From: Ligustrum vulgare
Taxonomy: Eukaryota; Streptophyta; Magnoliopsida; Lamiales; Oleaceae
Direction of reading: 5' to 3'
NCBI GenBank assembly: GCA_963555705.1
Contig: OY743169.1
Span: 45,682,124 to 45,746,123 of the forward strand
DNA: 64,000 nucleotides
Shown: piece by piece, positions 24,159 to 35,395 of the stretch
Position numbering within the stretch: position 1 is the stretch's first letter
Layout of the letters: each line of letters starts with the position of its first letter
The notes under the pieces: model-generated
Databases searched by the model: none
The model's input: the letters and a program-made list of their open reading frames with translations, nothing else
What the model was told of the DNA's origin: nothing
Translations under genes and position numbers: made by a program

Positions 24159-24574
24159 AAAATCCATGAACATCATGCTGTAATTATCAAGATCGATACT
24201 GAAGCGGAAGCGTACCTGAATTCATTGTTGTGTTTGATTGAACGGGGTTATGGCCTTCCAACTGATTCGTGATTTTCTCCTTATGTTTCTTCTCTGTTGA
24301 CGGGGATGCAGAGAATTATGAAAAGTCACGCTCAATTGGGGACCATGACCTCTATAAATAGTTGTAGGGCAACTATCATGTTTCAATGTTATTAAATTGG
24401 CCCCTCATCAATTTAAAACATTGAATCCGTCTCTACACTTTAATCTCACGACACTTAATACCCATTAGTCCCGAATAATCTTTAGTGGATCACTTCATTG
24501 ACTAAATCCTTAAGACAGCACCACACATTTTATTTTATACATGTTTGGCCCCATATTATTGAATTTATCCAACA
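24159..24574 (-). repeat. Outer part of the copia 5' LTR
   Basis: Resumes the copia LTR after the CRM element and ends TTATCCAACA. 37 + 416 bases equals the 453 of the other LTR. The flank AATAT completes the copia target duplication. Confidence 0.95.
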
Positions 24575-24639
24575 AATATAACAGTAGATAGCTTTCTTCA
24601 TAACAATCAGTTGAGTAGTTAAAATTTTGTGTACATCAA

Positions 24640-26357
24640 TTCCCAATTCCTTCTCTATTTTGACTTCCTTGCTGCATGTCATGGTAGAGAGCTTACTCGA
24701 GGAACCCCCGTCGGAAATGCTGCTGCTTCAATACAAGATTTCTTTATTCAGGTTTCCTCAAGATTTTCATCTTAATTGTCATGACACGGAGTCATCTAAC
24801 TGTTTAATAATAATAATAAAAAAAAAAAAAAAACACTGAAACATTTTAAAGTCATACCTCAATAACTTCTTCTCCCGACTTTGCAAATCATATTTTTGTA
24901 GTAATAAAATGCTTGTTCAGGTTTTTTGTATTGCATTATTTTCTGAACTTCTAATTTAGATAATTATAATTCCGTCAATATGTCTTTTTATGCTTTTCAA
25001 TTAATTGTGAATGCGGCTCACTGAAAATACTGGATCATTTTCCTCAATGTTTTTTTTGTCCTTAACATTTACTTTAAAAAGGAGCAGACGACCGATCAGA
25101 TTTTCGAGGTCTTCAGGACGACCAGCTCTTGTCATCGAATATTCAAAACTCTTACCGATCTTGTTAGCAGTGAAGCCTAATCCCTGTTATAGAGTCAAGC
25201 TTTAGTAAATTATTATTGAAAAATAGAACATCAAATAAAATTTCTAAAATTGAAGTGACATACTTTTGACATGCGCTCCCTTATTTCTAAAGCAGTTTTT
25301 CTGATAAGAACTACACATACTCCGTCCTATAGCAAAAAAAAATCTGTTAGAAAATTTATCACAGACAATTATTTATCTATGATCCAAAATTATCATGCTG
25401 AATTATCAAGAATGAAATAATTGAAGCGGAAACGTACCTTAATCAAACGTGATTCACGATGATCGATTTGCCGATTGGATCTTCTAAATCGATACGTAGT
25501 CCTTATTTTCTCTCTGATGATGGGATGTCAAAAGGAATGAACAATACGTAGGATTCGGGATCATAACCGACTTTATATACTTAATTGTCAGTTAACCTAA
25601 TTCGGCCCATCATGAATTAGGTAATGACCTTGTATCTACACATAAAAGCCCATACATTAATTAGATGTATTAAAGCCCGATATATATAAAATTCTTATTA
25701 GATCACTTTAAATGGGCTTAACCAAATTTGATAGTCTTTTATTCAATACACAATGATTCACATATAAGCTCACATGATTGATTAAAATCCTTACAAAATC
25801 AACAACATTTACCTTCACCTTGTATCGTGGTATTGCATTGCTTACGTGTAAATTACAACCTCCTGGTGAATCATTTAGCTTCTTTCGGCATATGCAGCAA
25901 CTAATATAAGACCAATCTCCATCTGATACAATCGCGGATATCCTTGCTACTACCCAGTAGAATCCTGCCTATGTTTGCAAAACATATAAAATTAATAAGA
26001 ATAATATTTAACAATAACCATATGAAGTTTATTTTAATTAGTCAAATTAAAAAACATTTTTGCAGTTTGCTATCTCTTCAAGTGCCAAAACCTCAATCTA
26101 ATTCATCAACCAAATTGGTGGTTGTGGAAGATGACAGGTTTGCAATTGGTTCAGTTGAGCTATCGTTGCCCAGACGTCTTATTATTAACCAAAGTAATTA
26201 ATCAGTACAAATACATTATACTACATAAGACGGTAGATAAACTGACCAATGTAAATTCATTGGTAGATATATATATATAATTCCTGTATCTCTAGTACGT
26301 ACGTCAGCATTGATCAATAATTTGGTTGAATGGTAAGCATTGCACAAACCAACTTGT
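24640..26357 (-). pseudogene. RPA70-like pseudogene, 3' half (exons 5b-10)
   Basis: Downstream half, on the minus strand, of a replication protein A large-subunit-like gene (single-stranded DNA binding). Pieces in order: 26303-26357, GLCNAYHSTKLLINAD, the end of OB-fold B, with donor GTACGT; about 26060-26178, RLGNDSSTEPIANLSSSTT; 25814-25968, after an AG, GFYWVVARISAIVSDGDWSY followed by a Cys cluster and PRYK, the zinc-ribbon OB-fold C; 25264-25326, DGVCVVLIRKTALEIRERMSK; 25003-25183, KSFEYSMTRAGRPEDLENLI then LLFKVNVKDKKN; and a weak last exon from 24799. A solo LTR (25345-25795) sits between two exons. Stops interrupt the 26.1-kb exon. The product family is well supported; the last exon and exact splice sites are tentative. 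Confidence 0.85.
25345..25795 (-). mobile_element. Solo copia-type LTR, 451 bp
   Basis: TGTTAGAAAA ... AATCCTTACA with target duplication AAATC (25340-25344 and 25796-25800). The text near 25390-25440 (CATGCTG, AATTATCAAGA, TGAAGCGGAAACGTACCT) parallels the copia LTR at 10735, so it is a relative. No internal region, hence a solo LTR left by LTR-LTR recombination. Minus orientation is by similarity to that LTR. Outside the LTR only about 31 bases separate the two RPA-like exons. Confidence 0.88.
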
Positions 26358-26458
26358 TGATGAGTTCCGGAGTGGCTCAACGAGCGTTGACCCGTTGTAC
26401 GTGTCCGTAGGACCAATAACGAGACAAAGAGCCAAAAGAATCAAGCAGGCAATGCAAG
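26358..26458 (+). repeat. 5' LTR of the CRM element, first part
   Basis: Starts TGATGAGTTCCGG and encodes the CR-motif tail (GPITRQRAK-type text). It is interrupted after 101 bases by the Tekay solo LTR; the target duplication GCAAG is at 26454-26458. Confidence 0.95.
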
Positions 26459-29165
26459 TGTAATACCGCTTTTTCGTTTTACGGGCTTTCATGGATTTCG
26501 CGTAATTTTTCTATTAATGTCTCTATTAATCATTATTGACATTATTATTGTTGATAATTATTTGAATTATTTTGCAGTGGAAGGACTTGGACGCCGTATT
26601 GATCAATGTGCCAAATAGAAAGTTCATTTATTGTCTATGTGCAATTTTATGTGTAATTATTAACGTTATTTATTAATCTTGTTACTTTCTATTTAATTAA
26701 GTCGAAAGTAGCCTAAATTGTGTTAAATGGGAATTGGGGAAAGTTTAGTGTCACTTTGAATTTTATTTGAGGGATGTGGACTTAAACTACCTATTTATGA
26801 GAGTCGAGGACCAAGTTGTAAATTCCAAAAGATTATATCTAAACCTAATCTAACCTAAACCCTCATACTCGTCTCTCACATCTCCCTCACGCTCACTCTC
26901 TGCCTCGTCTCTGTCTCCGCTCTCTCTCGCGAATCACCGCACACCTCACCCTCGACTTCTCTCTCTCCGCCCTTGCGGCGCGCCACCGGCGGCCACGACC
27001 TCGACCACCACCTACCGGTGAGGCCTCCCACCCCTTTTTCCCTCACACTGCCACACGGGTTTGCGCACACACACACCCGCTCACACATACACACAGATTT
27101 ATATGCTGAATTTTATGTATATTTTGATGTATAAATGGATTGAATGTAAGTATATATGTATGTGCTCACAATTTTCAGATTGAGTAATGTATATAAATGT
27201 ATGTATATGTATATGTATATATGTTAAATGTATGTATTGATATGAAGCGTTCAGACTTTTCTCAAATTTGGTTTTTTTACTTGGATCGTGAATTTTAATT
27301 TGTTATTTCAGTTTTTGATTATGTATATATTTCAGATTCGTTTGATGAATTTCAGATTTGAAATTTTAGAATTCTAGGTTAATTTGAATTTTGTACCTGA
27401 CACTGTTTTTATATATATATATAGTTAAATGTCAGATTTTTGAAAGGGTATAAATATAAATTCAATTGTGTTAGTTAATTGTTTAGTTAATATGTTGATT
27501 TATAAATAAGTAAATTCCAAAGTTAGAATTTGGTTTGAGATTTGAGTAAATGTATTTGTAAAATTCCTAAGTTTGTATGTATAGATGTTTATGTGTGTGA
27601 AGTTTCAAGTTTCTAAATCCGTAAGTTATGTCTTTTAAATTGTATTGCTAGTTTAATTTGAAGATAAGAAAGCTTTCTAAAGTACATTGAAATTGACATC
27701 TTATTTTCGAATATGGTGTTGTGTGTTGGACCTAGCGTAAGGTCACGTTGGGATTAAATTTTGAATGAAATAGAAGTTGTAACCTTGCTTAGAGTTTAAA
27801 ATGTGATTTTGAACTGAAAGCATATTTTATTAATGAATGGATACAACTAGGATTTTGGTACATTGACGACACGGGCAGCCGAGGCTCCTCCACTTGCAAA
27901 TCAAGATAACGGTAAATACTAAGGATGACAAGTAAGTAAACTCCCCCCTATTTGCATCAAAGTCGAATGTAAATGTGAAAGTTATGTGTAAATGACTGTC
28001 GTGCAAATTACTTGCCTTGATGAATTGCATTTACTTTAGGAAAACATATGTTATTGAGAAGAATGTTCAAGCATGCACGTTACATGTCATTGCATCATCA
28101 AGCATGCATTGGCACCGAAATGAGAAAGTCAAATGTTTTCATGAAAGGAATGTGTCAAAGTGCAAATTTTTGTCAAAAAAGTATGTATCCCAAGTTTTTG
28201 AAAGAATGGGTGTACTTCTATGTCATGAAAGGTGCGAGTGGGAAATGGGGCGCGGGGGACCGGCGTACCCGAATGTAATGTTACACCGCTTTGCGGTGGG
28301 AAAGTGAATGTTACACCGCTTTGCGGTGGGAAAGTGAATGTTACACCGCTTTGCGGTGGGAAAGTGAATGTTAAACCGCTTTGCGGTGGAAATGCGCATG
28401 TTAATCTGGTTCCAAATAAGTAATTGCCCACTGTATGCTGATTGACTAGAAGTTACATCAAGTAAGCTCACGATGGAAATGAATTGAAAGTTTTGAAATG
28501 TTGAACGAAAGTTGAAAAGTTTGAAAGTTCTGGAAAGTAATGTAAATGGGGATACATACACGGAATTTCGAAAAGCATTCATGTCATAAGCATGCATTCA
28601 TGCATACAGTTTACTTACTGAGCTTTAGCTCACCCCAATCCCTCCCCAATATTTCAGGTGATGAAAGTTAGATGATCAGAGGAGAACACTTGGCGGCTGA
28701 CTTCGACAGTACCCACCGTCGCCTTAATTAATAAAGTTAAATTGATTCAAGTTGTCGTTTAAATTTATTCCTTCATCTATTGTTATTGGTAATGTTTGGT
28801 TGAAGTTAGTCTTGATTACGTATTGGTGACGCAATTGAGATTAAATTTCCTCTTAATTCTTTTGTCAATGTCGTTGGATATTTTGAGAAATCTTATGATT
28901 GAGGAGTTTGGGAAATGCATGAATTGGTTTTGGCGATGATGAATGTGATTGAGATGTGATGGATGTTTTAAATTTTAAATGGTTTTTGATGTCCCTCTAC
29001 AGGTTGGCTATGTCCAATTTATAGAGGAGACTCTGCCGAAATTTTTCTAAAATTTTATAATAGATAAATGAACATTTTAGTCGTGTAAAGGATTTAAATT
29101 CCGCGTTTAATGTGAATGGAACTTGACACGCCTAGGTTTTAGACTCTTAAACTTGGGGTGTTACA
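26459..29165 (+). mobile_element. Tekay-type solo LTR
   Basis: TGTAATACCG ... GGGTGTTACA, 2707 bp, with target duplication GCAAG (26454-26458 and 29166-29170). It is homologous to 2705-5675 but somewhat shorter. Same internal plan: GGACTTAAA-like tract (26745-26820), CT-rich and GC-rich stretches (26870-27010), AT-rich middle, 30-bp array, TGATGAAAG block. No internal sequence on either side, so it is a solo LTR. Confidence 0.95.
28286..28405 (+). repeat. 30-bp tandem repeat, four units, in the solo LTR
   Basis: Units at 28286, 28316, 28346 and 28376; the first three are identical. Same unit as at 4723-4842. A short open frame through it is a by-product of the period. Confidence 0.9.
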
Positions 29166-29949
29166 GCAAGGATTCATGCAAGCGTGGATGGACGAGTGCT
29201 CTAGTGCAAAGACTTCATTTACGTGGCATAACAATGTGGAAGAGGAGCCAAAGTTATTGCAATGCATTGGGATCAAGGAAGAACAAGAAATTGGGCAGCA
29301 GCTGATTCACGGCCGTAAAGCCTGAAATCACGGCCGTAACACTACAAAGGCGAAATTAAGCAGAAGGGGATTTACGGCCGTAAACCAAATCCTCACGGCC
29401 GTAAATAGAGTTAGCAGATTTTATATTTTTTTGTTCAGAAGGTTGATTACGGCCGTAAAGGACATTTTCACGGCCGTAACATATGTTTTCAATTTTAATC
29501 CGTAGCTTGCTTACGGCCGTAAGAGTATAAGTCACGGCCGTAACTTGGCGCCGTAATTAAAACCTAATTTTGGGCTTTTTAGTTTAGGTTGAATTCTAGT
29601 TTATTTTTAGTTGCTTTATTTTGTTAAGCCTATATATATGGCTTTATTCAGCATTGTAAAACACAACTTTTATTCTTGAGATTAATGATATTGAAGGTGA
29701 GATATTCCCTTAATTTTCTTCGTGTTCTCATCGAACAAATTGAACTTATCAAAGGATTTGACAACATTTGTGGCATTCCCCCTTTGTGGTTCTTATCTCC
29801 GCATCGTAACGGGTTTTGGGTTTAATATACCCATAGATCTTGCGTCGTGAGGTCGGAGTTGCATTGTTACCGTCTACTATCTTGGATTTTAGAGCTTTCC
29901 GGAGTTTAATTCCGCGTGTTCTTGGTGATCCCCGTATCGGATCACATCA
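29166..29949 (+). repeat. 5' LTR of the CRM element, remainder
   Basis: Continues the LTR after the nested insertion and includes an ACGGCCGT array (about 29309-29545) and TATA box TATATATAT at 29631-29639. Ends GATCACATCA. Confidence 0.93.
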
Positions 29950-29951
29950 TC

Positions 29952-29964
29952 TGGTATCAGAGCC
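29952..29964 (+). promoter_or_regulatory. CRM primer-binding site
   Basis: TGGTATCAGAGCC two bases after the LTR, complementary to initiator tRNA-Met. Confidence 0.9.
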
Positions 29965-30424
29965 TGTTTCTAAATCCAATTATTTAGTATTCCAGTTCTT
30001 TTTCTTTCCAGTTATTAATCATTCAAAAAAAAAGAGATAGTTGTTGATTTGAACAAGAAATCAAGAAAATAATATTGGGCAAATCTTTCCAAAAAATCCT
30101 TGTTTCCATAAAATTCCTTATTCTTATTTCCATAAAACTTCTTCTTGCAATAGAATTCTTGTTTCCATAATTTCTTTCTTAAATTTCCTAATTCCAATAT
30201 TTTCCATCAACTTTCCTTATTTGCACTTTGAGGTTTATTCCACAAGGACCAAATCCGTGACTAGTTTGGTGGGTTCTTTGAGAACGTGGGAAAAAGGAAA
30301 TAGAGAGGAAAAAGGCAGAGTGGTGAGATTAATAGAGAGCAAAAGCCAAATTGAGTGATACACGAACTATAAAAACACGTGAGGATCTTTATTTAAAATT
30401 TTCTCTTTTCCTTTATTACTAACC

Positions 30425-33400
30425 ATGTCACAGAAGGAAGTTTCGTCGACGGAAAAGGATCTTCAAGATTTCAAAATGCTGGCAATGGTGGAGGAACGTT
30501 TTGCAAAACTGGAGGCGAGGTTGGATGCCAAGTTGGAAGCAAAATTTTGTCCACAATCCGGCGTGAATGTGGAAAGGGCTAATAATCCGGGGGAGACACG
30601 AGGTGCGGGAAATGTTCAACCACGTCAGGAACAACAGCGCAATTTCCCTAATTTACGGAGACCACTAAGGTATGACTTCAACCCACAATTTAGAGCTAGG
30701 AATGAACGTGTTGAGGTTGTTGATAGTGATGAGGACAGTGGTGAATTATCTATTACTAGTGTTGGTAGGAGACGAGATCGGGGAGAAAGACGTGATAGGG
30801 GATATAGGTGTGATCGTAGGGATGATGTCGATGGACATGTTGGTAACATTAAAATGTCCATTCCCTTGTTTCAGGGTAAGAGTAATCCGGATGTTTATTT
30901 TGAATGGGAAAAGAGGGTAGAATTAATTTTCGATTGTTATAATTATTCTGAAGCTAAAAAGGTCAAATTAGCAATCGTAGAATTTACTGATTATGCTATA
31001 GTATGGTGGGATAAATTGGTTACTAGTAAAAGGAGAAATGGGGAGAGGCCAATTGAAACTTGGGATGAGTTGAAGGCTCTTATGAGAAAACGATTCGTGC
31101 CTGGACATTACTATAGGGATCTCTACCAAAAATTACAAACCCTTTCCCAAGGTAGTAAGAGTGTGGAGGATTACCATAGGGAGATGGAGGTTGCCATGAT
31201 TAGGGCAAATATAGAGGAAGACCCGGAGGCAACCATGGCTAGGTTTTTAAATGGTTTAAATCGAGATATTGCTAATGTTATTGAATTGCAGCATTATATC
31301 GATTTGGAGGAGATGCTTCACATGGCCATGAAGGTGGAGCGACAATTAAAAAGGAAGGAAACTTCCAAATTCTCTACAAGTTCCAATTCTTTTGGTAAGT
31401 CTACATGGAGCGGGACTTCTAAAAATGAAGGGGTTGTGCAGAAAAATAAATTTGAGGCACCAAAGGGAAAAATAGAGCCACCCAACAAAGGTAAAATTGG
31501 TTTTGATTCTCAAACTCCTAGGACTAGAGATATTCGTTGTTTTAAATGTTCCGACTTAGGACATATTTCTTCACAATGTCCAAATAAACGAATATTGGTT
31601 ATGCGTGACGGGGTATTAAGTTCGGAGGATGAGAAAGAGGGAGAAGTGGAGGATGAGTATAAGGATATGCCAGCTCTAGAGGATGTTAGTGAAAATGATG
31701 ATGGGGACTATGCAGTAGCTAAATCACTTGTCACTAGGAGAGCCCTTAGTACTCAAGTTAAGGTGGAAGAGTCGGGTGAGCAGCGAGAAAATATATTTCA
31801 TACTAGGTGCTTTGTGAATAACAAGGTGTGTAGTTTGATAATAGATGGTGGTAGTTGTGCGAACGTTGCTAGCACTACTCTAGTGGAGAAATTATGCCTA
31901 CCTATACTAAAACACCCTAGGCCATATAAGCTACAATGGTTAAATGAATCAGGTGAGATTAAGGTGAATAAAAAGGTGGTAGTTGATTTGGCGATTGGGA
32001 AGTATGAAGATAGGGTGGTTTGCGATGTGGTACCCATGCATGCGGGGCACATCTTGTTGGGAAGTCCATGGCAATTCGATAGGAAGGTTATTCATGATGG
32101 CTTTAAAAATAGGTATACCTTCACTAAGGATGGAAAAAATATCAAACTAATGCATTTAACACCTCAACAGGTCTATGAAGACCAATTGAAATTAAAAAGT
32201 GAGGAAGAGAGAAAGAGGGTCGGGACAACGTTCCCGGAAAAAGGAGAGTTGAGTGAACAGAAGAGGGTCGGGACCACGATCCCGGAAAAAGGAGAGTTGT
32301 GTGAAAAACCGAGAGTTGGGACCACGATCCCAGAAAAAGGAGAGGGTGTGACGAGTGCCAGTAAAAATAAAAGAGAGAAAACAAAGATGAGCTTCTACGC
32401 AAAACAGAGTGATATCACCAAAGCTATTTCTACAAATAAACCAGTGATTTTACTCATGTATAAGGAATCTCTCCTTGTACTTGATGAAACTAATCACTCC
32501 CTCCCCAGTTTAGCTGTGTCTCTTTTGCAGGAATTTGCAGATTTATTTCTCGAGGAGATTCCTAGTGGGCTGCCGCCAATTCGAGGGATTGAATACCAGA
32601 TTGACTTTGTGCCGGGAGCAGTCATTCCAAACAGGCCAGCTTATAGGAGCAATCCCGAAGAGACCAAAGAGCTACAAAAGCAGGTTGAAGAGCTGTTGAA
32701 AAAGGGCTATGTTCGGGAAAGCATGAGCCCATGTGCAGTACCAGTTCTGTTGGTACCTAAAAAGGATGGGACTTGGAGGATGTGCGTGGATTGTAGAGCA
32801 GTCAACAATATTACGGTAAAGTATCGCCATCCCATACCTAGACTTGATGACATGCTTGATGAACTTTATGGTGCTTGTATTTTTAGCAAAATAGACCTTA
32901 AGAGTGGTTATCACCAAATTCGTAAGAAAGAAGGTGATGAATGGAAAACTGCCTTCAAAACCAAATATGGTTTATATGAATGGATGGTTATGCCGTTCGG
33001 CCTCTCAAATGCACCTAGCACTTTTATGAGATTAATGAATCATGTCTTGCGTGCTTACATTGGTAAATTCGTTGTGGTATACTTTGATGACATTTTGGTA
33101 TATAGTAAGAACTTAGGTGATCACATTGAACATTTAAGATCTGTTTTGGAAGTTTTGAAAACTGAAAAACTATATGCTAATTTTAAAAAGTGTACTTTTT
33201 GCATGGAAAAGGTAATTTTTCTTGGTTTTGTCGTTAGTGCTAATGATGTTCAGGTAGATGAGGACAAAATTCGTGCTATTAAAGAATGGCCAACTCCCAA
33301 AAGTATTACGGAGGTTAGGAGCTTCCACGGGTTGGCTGGGTTTTATAGGAGATTTGTTAAAGACTTTAGCACACTTGCAGCACCACTCACAGAAATAGTC

Positions 33401-35395
33401 AAGAAAAGTGTAGGATTCCATTGGGGGGCAGCACAAGAAAATGCTTTTAAAATGCTTAAGGATAGGTTATGGTCTGCACCGGTTTTGGCTTTACCTAACT
33501 TTAACCAAACATTTGAGATTGAATGTGATTCATCAGGAATAGATATTGGAGCCGTTCTTATGCAGGAAAAAAGGCCGCTTGCATTTTTCAGTGAAAAGCT
33601 GCATGGGGCAGTTTTGAATTATCCTACCTACGACAAGGAGCTTTATGCTCTTGTTCGTGCCTTGGAGACATGGCAGCACTATCTGTGGCCAAAGGAATTC
33701 GTCATACACACTGACCACGAGTCACTGAAACACCTCAAGGGACAAGGTAAGCTAAACAAAAGACACGCCCGTTGGATGGAATTCATTGAGACTTTTCCAT
33801 ACGTCATTCGCTATAAGCAAGGTAAGGAGAATGTGGTAGCAGATGCCCTTTCTCGCAGGTACGTACTTCTAAACTCTTTAAATGCGAAGTTGCTTGGGTT
33901 TGAATATATAAGAGGTATGTATGCTAATGACCCTGATTTTTCTATCATTTACGCTTCATGTGTAAAAGGTACAATTGATAAATTTTATAGGCATGATGGC
34001 TATTTGTTTAGGGAAAGTAAACTTTGTGTGCCTAATTGTTCTATACGTGAATTGCTAGTGCGTGAGGCTCATGGTGGGGGGTTAATGGGACACTTTTGTG
34101 TTATTAAGACATTAGAAACTTTACAAGAGCACTTTTATTGGCCTAAAATGAAAAAGGATGTTCACCATATTTGTGAAAGGTGCATAACTTGTAAGCAATC
34201 TAAGTCTAGAGTCTTACCACAAGGTTTGTATACACCTTTGCCTGTACCTAATGAACCTTGGGTAGATATATCCATGGATTTTGTTTTAGGTTTGCCTAGG
34301 ACAAAAAAAGGTAGAGACTCGATCTTTGTGGTGGTAGACAGGTTTAGCAAAATGACGCATTTTATTCCTTGTAATAAAACTGATGACGCAACAAACATAG
34401 CTGACCTATTCTTTAGGGAGGTTGTGAGACTCCATGGGGTACCTAGGAGTATTGTGTCTGATAGGGATGTTAAGTTCCTAAGCTACTTTTGGAAAGTCTT
34501 GTAGGGAAAGATGGGTACTAAATTATTATTTTCTACTACATGTCACCCGCAAACTGATGGCCAAACGGAGGTAGTTAATAGGACATTAATCCAACTTTTG
34601 CGCACTATAATAAATAAGAATTTAAAAAGTTGGGAGAAATGTTTGCCATTTGTGGAATTTGCGTATAATCGATCTGTGCAATCTACTACTTCATGTTCAC
34701 CTTTTGAAGTTGTTTATGGTTTCAACCCGCTAACTCCTCTTGATTTAATTCCTTTACCTGCAGATGAACGGAGCAGTTTGGACGGGGCGAAAAAAGCTAA
34801 GCTTGTGAAAGAGCTTCATGAGAAGGTGAAAGGGCAAATTGAAAAGAAAAATGAGCGTTATGCGACTCATGCCAACAAAGGTAGGAGGCAAGTGACGTTC
34901 GACCCGGGTGATTGGGTGTGGGTGCACTTGCGAAAGGAGGGATTTCCAACCCAAAGAAAGTCTAAGTTACAGCCAAGAGGCGATGGACCTTTTCAGATCC
35001 TTGAAAAGATAAATGAGAATGCATATAAACTCGATCTTCCAGGTGAGTATAACGTGTCTGCTTCTTTTAATGTTGCTGATCTTTCTCTGTTTGATGCAGG
35101 TGATGATTCGAGGACGAATCCTTTTCAACGGGGAGGGGATGATGAGTTCCGGAGTGGCTCAACGAGCGTTGACCCGTTGCACGTGCTCGTAGGACCAATA
35201 ACGAGACAAAGAACCAAAAGAATCAAGCAGGCAATGCAAGGATTCATGCAAGCGTGGATGGACGAGTGCTCTAGTGCAAAGACTTCATTTACGTGGCATA
35301 ACAATGTGGAAGAGGAGCCAAAGTTATTGCAATGGATTGGGATCAAGGAAGAACAAGAAATTGGGCAGCAGCTGATTCACGGCCGTAAAGCCTGA
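30425..35395 (+). pseudogene. gag-pol: CRM gag-pol, one stop codon from intact
   Basis: About 1656 codons in one frame from ATG 30425, broken only by TAG 34502-34504 inside the integrase core (context FWKVL-stop). Order: Gag core ([20 protein letters not shown]), knuckle [14 protein letters not shown] near residue 372, protease [13 protein letters not shown] near 470, a 16-residue-period linker, RT (CVDCRAVNN near 785, VVYFDDIL near 885), RNase H (IECDSSG near 1030), integrase zinc region (HGGGLMGHF ... [11 protein letters not shown] near 1215), [32 protein letters not shown], the GDGPFQILE module, and the tail GPITRQRTKRIKQAM. The tail lies inside the 3' LTR, as in the CRM clade. The leader between primer site and ATG is about 460 bases. 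Confidence 0.95.
32216..32359 (+). repeat. 48-bp in-frame repeat in the protease-RT linker
   Basis: Three units starting at 32216, 32264 and 32312, each encoding RVGTT-x-PEKGE. The CRM element at 56793 has a similar three-fold series in the same place. It lies between the protease and RT domains and is likely a flexible, expandable spacer. Confidence 0.85.

Larger units (their letters stand above)
10735..24574 (-). mobile_element. Ty1/copia retrotransposon, minus strand, with a nested CRM element
   Basis: Complete element bounded by a 5-bp target duplication AATAT (10730-10734 and 24575-24579). The LTRs are 453 bp each: 10735-11187, and 17223-17259 joined to 24159-24574 around the insertion at 17260-24153. 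A primer site lies at 17208-17220 and a polypurine tract (GTGGGAGAT on the minus strand) at 11188-11205. By eye the LTRs differ at roughly ten positions, about 98% identity. Domain order gag, protease, integrase, RT, RNase H is that of copia. The RT and RNase H text resembles the TAR/Tork group, but I do not fix the lineage. It lies just 3' of the last RPA-like exon. Confidence 0.95.
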
